This document shows positions 59,883-64,000 of a stretch of 64,000 nucleotides of DNA, piece by piece. The stretch is from the NCBI GenBank assembly GCA_041736705.1, contig JBGSTC010000025.1:62001-126000 (forward strand). The letters are read 5' to 3'. Each line of letters begins with the position of its first letter. Position 1 is the first letter of the stretch. Made by a program: the position numbers and the translations under genes. The DNA is from GWE2-51-13 sp041736705 (lineage in GTDB: Bacteria; Bacillota_I; Bacilli_A; Erysipelotrichales; Erysipelotrichaceae). Under the pieces are notes generated by a model. That model saw only the letters and a list, made by a program, of their open reading frames with translations. It did not search any database and was not told the DNA's origin.

Positions 59883-61193
59883 ATGAGCGTACTCGCTGCA
59901 TTTGTCCTTCCTCACCCCCCTATCGCCCTGAGTGCCGTCGGCAAAGGGGAAGAAGCGAAAATACAATCGACGATCGAAGGGTTCCGCCAGGTTGCACGCG
60001 AAATCGCGGTGCTTCAACCGGAAACGATCGTCATCAGTTCACCCCACTCCCCCTTGTACGGCGATGCGTTTTTCGTGTCCGACAATCTGCGGGAACAGGG
60101 GGATTTCGGTCGGTTCCGTGCGAAGGAAGTCAAGATCGATGTCCAGACGGATATCGAATTCGTCCAAGCCTTGAAGCATGGTAACCGGGATTTCCTTGTC
60201 GGTACATCGGAAATCCCGGACTTGGACCATGGAGTTATGGTTCCTTTACATTTCATCAAACAAGCCTATCCCGACTTCAAACTGGTACGGATCGGTCTAT
60301 CGATGCGTCCTTTCGATACGCATGTCAACATCGGGAAAACGATCCGCGATGTGGCGGAATCTTTGGATCGCAAGATCGTTTTCATCGCCAGTGGCGATCT
60401 ATCCCATCGTTTAGCCCACGACGGACCCTACGGTTATGCGAAAGAAGGACCCCGTTTCGACAAGATCATCCAGTCGGTGTTGGAGAACGGTGATTTCGAG
60501 AAACTCCGTTCGATCTCCGCCGGAATGTGCGAACAAGCCGGGGAATGCGGCTATCGATCGCTGGTCATCCTCTCGGGCGTGGTCGAAGGCATGGGATTCA
60601 AGGCGAAACTTCATTCCTATGAAGGAACCTTCGGGGTCGGATATGCGACCGCGATTTTCTTACCCAAATCCATGAAAGCGCAAGACCCGTATCTCCGTTT
60701 GGCCAAACTCTCGGTCGAGAACTACGTGCGTAATCATCGCGAAACCGAACTCCCTCTGGATACCCCGGATGAACTGTTGAAGAAACGGGCGGGCGTGTTC
60801 GTCTCCCTCCATCGCCGGGGTCAGTTGCGCGGATGCATCGGGACGATCAGTCCGACCCAGTTCTGCGTCGGCAAGGAAGTCCTGCGCAACGCGGTTTCCG
60901 CCTGCAGCGAAGACCCGCGTTTCTATCCCGTACGCCCGGAGGAACTCTCCGAGCTGGTCTATAACGTCGATGTCCTGCTTCCTCCCGAAACGATCCAATA
61001 CGCATCCCAACTGGATGTGAAAAAATACGGCGTCATCGTTTCGAAAGGACACCGAAAGGGATTATTGTTGCCGGATTTGGACGGGGTCGATTCGATCGCC
61101 AAACAAATCGAAATCGCATTATCGAAAGGCGGGATCGAGGCCGATGAAGACTATGTCCTTCAACGCTTCGAGGTGGTGAGACATCATGAATGA
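59883..61193 (+). CDS. AmmeMemoRadiSam system protein, AmrB-AmrA fusion
   Basis: 436 residues; start after GGAGGG. Residues 1-260 are a Memo/LigB-like (class III dioxygenase-fold) domain with LPHPPIAL, SPHSPLYGD, LDHGVMVPLHF and ASGDLSHRL. Residues ~265-436 are an AMMECR1 domain with the invariant LRGCIGT. The two are separate genes in many bacteria. Together with the radical SAM protein encoded next (8-bp overlap), they form the AmmeMemoRadiSam set, whose chemistry is not firmly known. Confidence 0.88.
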   Translation: MSVLAAFVLPHPPIALSAVGKGEEAKIQSTIEGFRQVAREIAVLQPETIVISSPHSPLYGDAFFVSDNLREQGDFGRFRAKEVKIDVQTDIEFVQALKHGNRDFLVGTSEIPDLDHGVMVPLHFIKQAYPDFKLVRIGLSMRPFDTHVNIGKTIRDVAESLDRKIVFIASGDLSHRLAHDGPYGYAKEGPRFDKIIQSVLENGDFEKLRSISAGMCEQAGECGYRSLVILSGVVEGMGFKAKLHSYEGTFGVGYATAIFLPKSMKAQDPYLRLAKLSVENYVRNHRETELPLDTPDELLKKRAGVFVSLHRRGQLRGCIGTISPTQFCVGKEVLRNAVSACSEDPRFYPVRPEELSELVYNVDVLLPPETIQYASQLDVKKYGVIVSKGHRKGLLLPDLDGVDSIAKQIEIALSKGGIEADEDYVLQRFEVVRHHE

Positions 61194-62010
61194 ATGTACC
61201 CTGTGTTTCCATCATTGTATCCTCTCGGAGAATCAAACCGGGTTTTGTCGGTCACGCAAGAACGTGGACGGAAAGATCGTGCCGGTCTCCTATGGACAGG
61301 TCACCTCGGTCGCCCTGGATCCGATCGAGAAGAAACCGCTCCATCGCTTTTATCCCGGGAGAAGGATCCTTTCGATCGGAGGGTACGGATGCAATTTGCG
61401 TTGTCCCTTCTGTCAGAACCATGAAATCTCGATGGCGGATGAAATCCATGCGAAAACGACGCCCTTCCCGCCTGATCAAGCCCTTCGACTCGCACTCGAC
61501 CTCTTGAACCAAGGCAACATCGGCATCGCCTACACCTACAACGAACCCTTGATTTCCTATGAATATGTCTATGACACCGCGAAGTTGATCCATGAAGCCG
61601 GATTGAAGAACGTGTTGGTGACCAACGGGACGATCGAAGAAGAACCCCTACGCAAACTCATGCCCTACATCGACGCGTTAAACATCGACCTGAAAGGATT
61701 CAGCCAGGATTTCTACGATAAACTGCAAGGGGATTTCACTTCGGTCAAACGGACGATCGCGATCGCCAACGAAAGCGCGCATGTGGAAATCACGACCCTC
61801 ATCATCCCCGGGGAAAACGACAGCGAAGAGGACATGGAGAACCAGGCGAAATGGATCGCATCCCTGGATCCCGACATCCCCCTTCACCTCTCCCGTTTCT
61901 TCCCGCACTATCACTGGCGCGACCGCCCGATCACTCCGATCGAAACCCTGCACAAACTGGAAACGATCGCCAAAAAATATCTGAAGCATGTCTATCTCGG
62001 GAATGTATGA
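61186..62010 (+). CDS. amrS: AmmeMemoRadiSam system radical SAM protein
   Basis: 274 residues. The radical SAM cluster is C69/C73/C76 in GYGCNLRCPFCQN. Extra N-terminal cysteines (C4, C7, C11, C21) could bind a second cluster. It overlaps the AmrB-AmrA gene by 8 bp and is followed by a strong terminator. It is related to pyruvate-formate-lyase-activating enzymes, but the partner genes mark it as AmrS. Confidence 0.9.
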   Translation: MNECTLCFHHCILSENQTGFCRSRKNVDGKIVPVSYGQVTSVALDPIEKKPLHRFYPGRRILSIGGYGCNLRCPFCQNHEISMADEIHAKTTPFPPDQALRLALDLLNQGNIGIAYTYNEPLISYEYVYDTAKLIHEAGLKNVLVTNGTIEEEPLRKLMPYIDALNIDLKGFSQDFYDKLQGDFTSVKRTIAIANESAHVEITTLIIPGENDSEEDMENQAKWIASLDPDIPLHLSRFFPHYHWRDRPITPIETLHKLETIAKKYLKHVYLGNV

Positions 62011-62040
62011 AAAAAGGATGTCCGGCGAGGACATCCTTTT
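62011..62040. terminator. Bidirectional terminator between amrS and the nitroreductase gene
   Basis: AAAAGGATGTCC / GGACATCCTTTT, a 12-bp perfect stem with a 5-nt loop; runs of T follow in both directions. It serves the two convergent genes. Confidence 0.88.
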
Positions 62041-62043
62041 CGA

Positions 62044-62643
62044 TTAAGCTTGTACGAGTAAACGTCCGTCGAGCGGGAGGAATTCCTTCTCGCGAAGCGG
62101 GGCGACCGGATTCCCGAAGGGCATCTGGGCGACCAGTTTCCACGTCTCAGGAAGTTCGAACGCTTCCTTCACGTTCTCTTCGATCAACTCGTTGTAGTGT
62201 TGAAGCGAAGCGCCGACCCCTTGAGCCGCCAATCCGCTCCATACGACATACTGAAGCATGCCGCTGGATTCCGTGGACCAGATCGGGAAATTATGTTGGT
62301 ACAGGGGAAAGGCTTCTTGCAGACCTTTAACGACCGCCGTATCCTCGAAGAACAAGACGGTACCGTAAGCCGCGGTGAACGCGTTGATTTTATCATCGGT
62401 CGGTTTGAAACTCTCCGCCGGTACTATCTTACGTAGTGCTTCGCGGGTGATCGACCACAAAGTGTCATGTTTTCCATTCAGCAACAACACGACACGCGCA
62501 CTCTGGGAGTTGAACGCGGAAGGCGTATGCAGAACGGCATCTTCAAGCAACGATTGGATCGCTTCATCGGAAACCTGGATTTCCTTGTTGAGCGCATAGT
62601 GGGTACGTCTTGCCTTCAAGACATCGGTGAATTCTTTTTTCAT
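62044..62643 (-). CDS. Nitroreductase-family FMN oxidoreductase
   Basis: 199 residues; start after GGAGGAG. Nitroreductase (NfsB-like, YfhC/YodC-type) signatures: LKARRTHYAL at the start (FMN phosphate site), TPSAFNSQSARVVLL, and the late LVAQMPFGNPVAP. It reduces nitro compounds or quinones with NAD(P)H. The upstream inverted repeat TACTTACTT...AAGTAAGTA resembles sites of HxlR-type redox regulators, which often control such genes. Confidence 0.88.
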   Translation of the reverse strand: MKKEFTDVLKARRTHYALNKEIQVSDEAIQSLLEDAVLHTPSAFNSQSARVVLLLNGKHDTLWSITREALRKIVPAESFKPTDDKINAFTAAYGTVLFFEDTAVVKGLQEAFPLYQHNFPIWSTESSGMLQYVVWSGLAAQGVGASLQHYNELIEENVKEAFELPETWKLVAQMPFGNPVAPLREKEFLPLDGRLLVQA

Positions 62644-62671
62644 GTTTTCTCCTCCATCACAAACGGATGTT

Positions 62672-62703
62672 TACTTACTTCTTTCTTGTAAGTAAGTATA
62701 TTA
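62672..62703 (-). promoter_or_regulatory. HxlR/YodB-type operator and -10 box of the nitroreductase gene
   Basis: TACTTACTT (62672-62680) and AAGTAAGTA (62690-62698) form a perfect 9-bp inverted repeat with a 9-nt spacer. It touches a minus-strand TAATAT (62698-62703) that may be the -10 box. The TACT...AGTA pattern resembles YodB/HypR operators. Confidence 0.55.
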
Positions 62704-62742
62704 TTGCATGTGACTTCGCGAAGAACAACGCATATGCCCGAG

Positions 62743-62774
62743 GAAATAAAAGGACCGCCAAGATTCGGCGGTCC
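62743..62774 (-). terminator. Terminator of the candidate small RNA
   Basis: GGACCGCC / GGCGGTCC, perfect 8-bp GC-rich stem with a 7-nt loop, followed by TTTTATTTC on the minus strand. No gene ends close by, so it probably closes the small RNA. Confidence 0.8.
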
Positions 62775-62986
62775 GATGCAATTCGATTCTTTCTATTCCA
62801 GGCTATTCGACTCAAATCAGTAACTCGATACGAACAGATATCCATTCCATTCGAATCCAATCCCGACGAAGATCTTCATTCGGTATTCTCTTCTATTCTA
62901 ATCTCATCTAATCTATTCTATTCTTCTTTTCTATTCTCTTCGATACCAAGCTAAGAAATCTTAACCGATCGAAGCACTACAACTAC
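62744..62986 (-). ncRNA. Candidate small RNA of about 240 nt
   Basis: It lies between a consensus promoter (62993-63021) and a strong terminator (62743-62774) with no convincing gene between them. It contains an unusual purine-only stretch of GAATAGA-like repeats (about 62880-62940), flanked by GGTAT and ATACC that could pair. A 20-codon ORF (from about 62884) with a poor ribosome binding site is the only coding option. The rest of the 430-bp gap holds only the nitroreductase promoter and operator. Confidence 0.5.
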
Positions 62987-62992
62987 ACCCAT

Positions 62993-63021
62993 AATATAGC
63001 ACAAACGGGGGGTAGAGTCAA
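62993..63021 (-). promoter_or_regulatory. Promoter of the candidate small RNA
   Basis: Minus-strand TTGACT (63016-63021) and TATATT (62993-62998), each one base off consensus, 17 nt apart. It is one of the best promoter matches in the window. Confidence 0.65.
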
Positions 63022-63074
63022 TCAAGGCAAGTCGGTCGCCCGGTTTGCGTCGATGAAATGTGAGTCGACGTTGG

Positions 63075-63908
63075 CTAGTAAATGACGGATTCGTCCGTCG
63101 TTTCAAGGGATTCTTGGTTATTGATCGAACGGTAGAGAATGAAGGTGAACGCCATTGTCAATACCGTCGAACCGGTGGCGACCACGCTGCTCAGCAATGC
63201 GCCGACAACGGGGATTCCACTGAATCCACCGGCGATACCTGTAAGGACGTTGGTGAGGATCTGAATCAGTAACGTAACACCGGCGACCGTCCAGAAACAA
63301 CGCTTGACCGAAGCGAAGGATTTCTTGATCGCATTCATCACGGTTAGGTCGTCCAGTACCATCGCGGCGAACCAGAAGGTGAAGAAAACCGCACCGACCG
63401 CAAGGACAAGGATCAATAAGAGAAGCAATCCGAACAGAGCGAAAAGATTGATGGTATCGCCGCTCAGCGTAACCATGAGGGTGACGATGACATAGATGAC
63501 CGAGACCAAGCCGACCGCGAGGCCAAGCAGGATCCCGCCAAAGATCAACTTAAGATATTTGACGATGTTTTCACTCAGCGCGGTGGTGAAGTCGTTGAAC
63601 GTGACGTTTTCCCCCGTCAAGCCCAACTTGATCAACCCGGCCGTCATCGGGAACGCCGCGAGATTCAATATGGTCGCGAACATCCCCCCTGAACTCGTTC
63701 CGGTCTTGGCGCTTGTAAGCAGCGCCTGGAACGCTTCCGTGTTGGCTACATAAAAGTCCCTGTTCTGGCTAAATTCCTGCCAGACTTCACGCAGATTCCC
63801 CGCGGTCGGTCGAATCAATAACGCCGGGATGAACGTCGCTACGAAGACCGGAACCAAAACAATCCAATGCTTCAGCAAAAAATCGAATGCCGCCTTAAGA
63901 TATTTCAT
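63075..63908 (-). CDS. Multi-pass membrane protein, uncharacterised
   Basis: 277 residues with about six membrane segments (near 15-30, 80-95, 117-150, 155-182, 205-225, 240-262). A cytoplasmic KKSFASVKRCFW segment is typical of proteins like YihY/DUF975 or the GdpP membrane domain family, but I cannot fix the family. Start after AAAGGTAAGGG. The ribosome binding site can pair with an upstream CTTACCT in the leader, which might limit translation. Confidence 0.65.
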   Translation of the reverse strand: MKYLKAAFDFLLKHWIVLVPVFVATFIPALLIRPTAGNLREVWQEFSQNRDFYVANTEAFQALLTSAKTGTSSGGMFATILNLAAFPMTAGLIKLGLTGENVTFNDFTTALSENIVKYLKLIFGGILLGLAVGLVSVIYVIVTLMVTLSGDTINLFALFGLLLLLILVLAVGAVFFTFWFAAMVLDDLTVMNAIKKSFASVKRCFWTVAGVTLLIQILTNVLTGIAGGFSGIPVVGALLSSVVATGSTVLTMAFTFILYRSINNQESLETTDESVIY

Positions 63909-63918
63909 TGTGTTTTCC

Positions 63919-63937
63919 CTTACCTTTCCTAGGTAAG
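63919..63937 (-). promoter_or_regulatory. Leader hairpin covering the ribosome binding site
   Basis: CTTACCT (63919-63925) and AGGTAAG (63931-63937) form a 7-bp inverted repeat; on the mRNA the AGGTAAG arm is the ribosome binding site of the membrane protein gene. Confidence 0.45.
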
Positions 63938-64000
63938 TCCCCTTTCATTCTTCCTTTTATCTTTCCCCGATAAAAGTTCAGAATCTACAGACTACCGAAT

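Noticed and set aside
62675..62860. A 61-codon minus-strand ORF in the gap before the nitroreductase gene
   Set aside because: It runs through the strong terminator at 62743-62774 and the nitroreductase operator, so it cannot be a real gene.
62784..62945. CRISPR-like reading of the ATTCT-rich repeats
   Set aside because: The units are short, irregular and have no evenly spaced unique spacers or nearby cas genes.

Overview
The window looks like the chromosome of an anaerobic, fermentative, sugar-importing bacterium of the low-GC Gram-positive line (Bacillota or a close relative such as Mycoplasmatota). The evidence is strong AGGAGG-type ribosome binding sites, FadR- and UTRA-type GntR regulators, PRD (BglG-type) regulators, four complete PTS permeases, an Etf-coupled lactate dehydrogenase, many intrinsic terminators and CcpA-like cre sites. 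I cannot place it to genus. No rRNA, tRNA, CRISPR array, insertion sequence or replication origin was seen.

Left part (1-7.7 kb): the tail of a beta-CASP-like metallo-hydrolase gene and a gene with PD-(D/E)XK nuclease signs; a lactate oxidation operon (GntR regulator, EtfB, ferredoxin-fused EtfA, FAD-linked dehydrogenase) behind a promoter with a FadR-type operator and a cre-like site; and a cytoplasmic 5'-nucleotidase-like phosphoesterase.

Defence-like island (7.8-20.9 kb, all minus strand, visibly AT-rich): an unknown protein, a nuclease-DUF2075 helicase, two adjacent reverse transcriptases that look like a DRT type 3 pair, a uracil-DNA-glycosylase-like protein, a WYL regulator, a pair of related AAA+ proteins (one intact, one with a broken ATP site) and an Nmad3-like protein. 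The 145-bp gap between the two RT genes carries, on the opposite strand, a promoter, three hairpins, a tandem 13-bp repeat running into an ACACACA tract, and an intrinsic terminator. This is a good candidate for the system's small RNA. A macrodomain/VWA gene pair on the plus strand borders the island.

Carbohydrate region (23-59.7 kb): (1) a mannose-family PTS with a BtpA-family protein and a GntR regulator; (2) a beta-eliminating lyase facing an M29 aminopeptidase; (3) a glucose-family PTS operon with a second, closely similar beta-eliminating lyase, an iron-dependent alcohol dehydrogenase, an epimerase-like TIM barrel and a Gfo/Idh oxidoreductase, faced by a BglG-type regulator that carries a frameshift; (4) a second mannose-family PTS followed by NanE, a PHP-like hydrolase, a sulfatase without signal peptide and a tandem-SIS protein, suggesting uptake of a sulfated amino sugar that is desulfated inside the cell; (5) a third mannose-family PTS with an M28-like membrane protein, NagA and a ChbG-type deacetylase, controlled by a BglG-type regulator with a visible operator/cre region. 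Ndk, a HAD phosphatase and a SIS protein lie between.

Right end (59.8-64 kb): a fused AmrB/AmrA protein with its radical SAM partner AmrS, a nitroreductase behind a perfect 9-bp inverted repeat of HxlR type, a probable small RNA of about 240 nt with its own promoter and terminator, and a multi-pass membrane protein.
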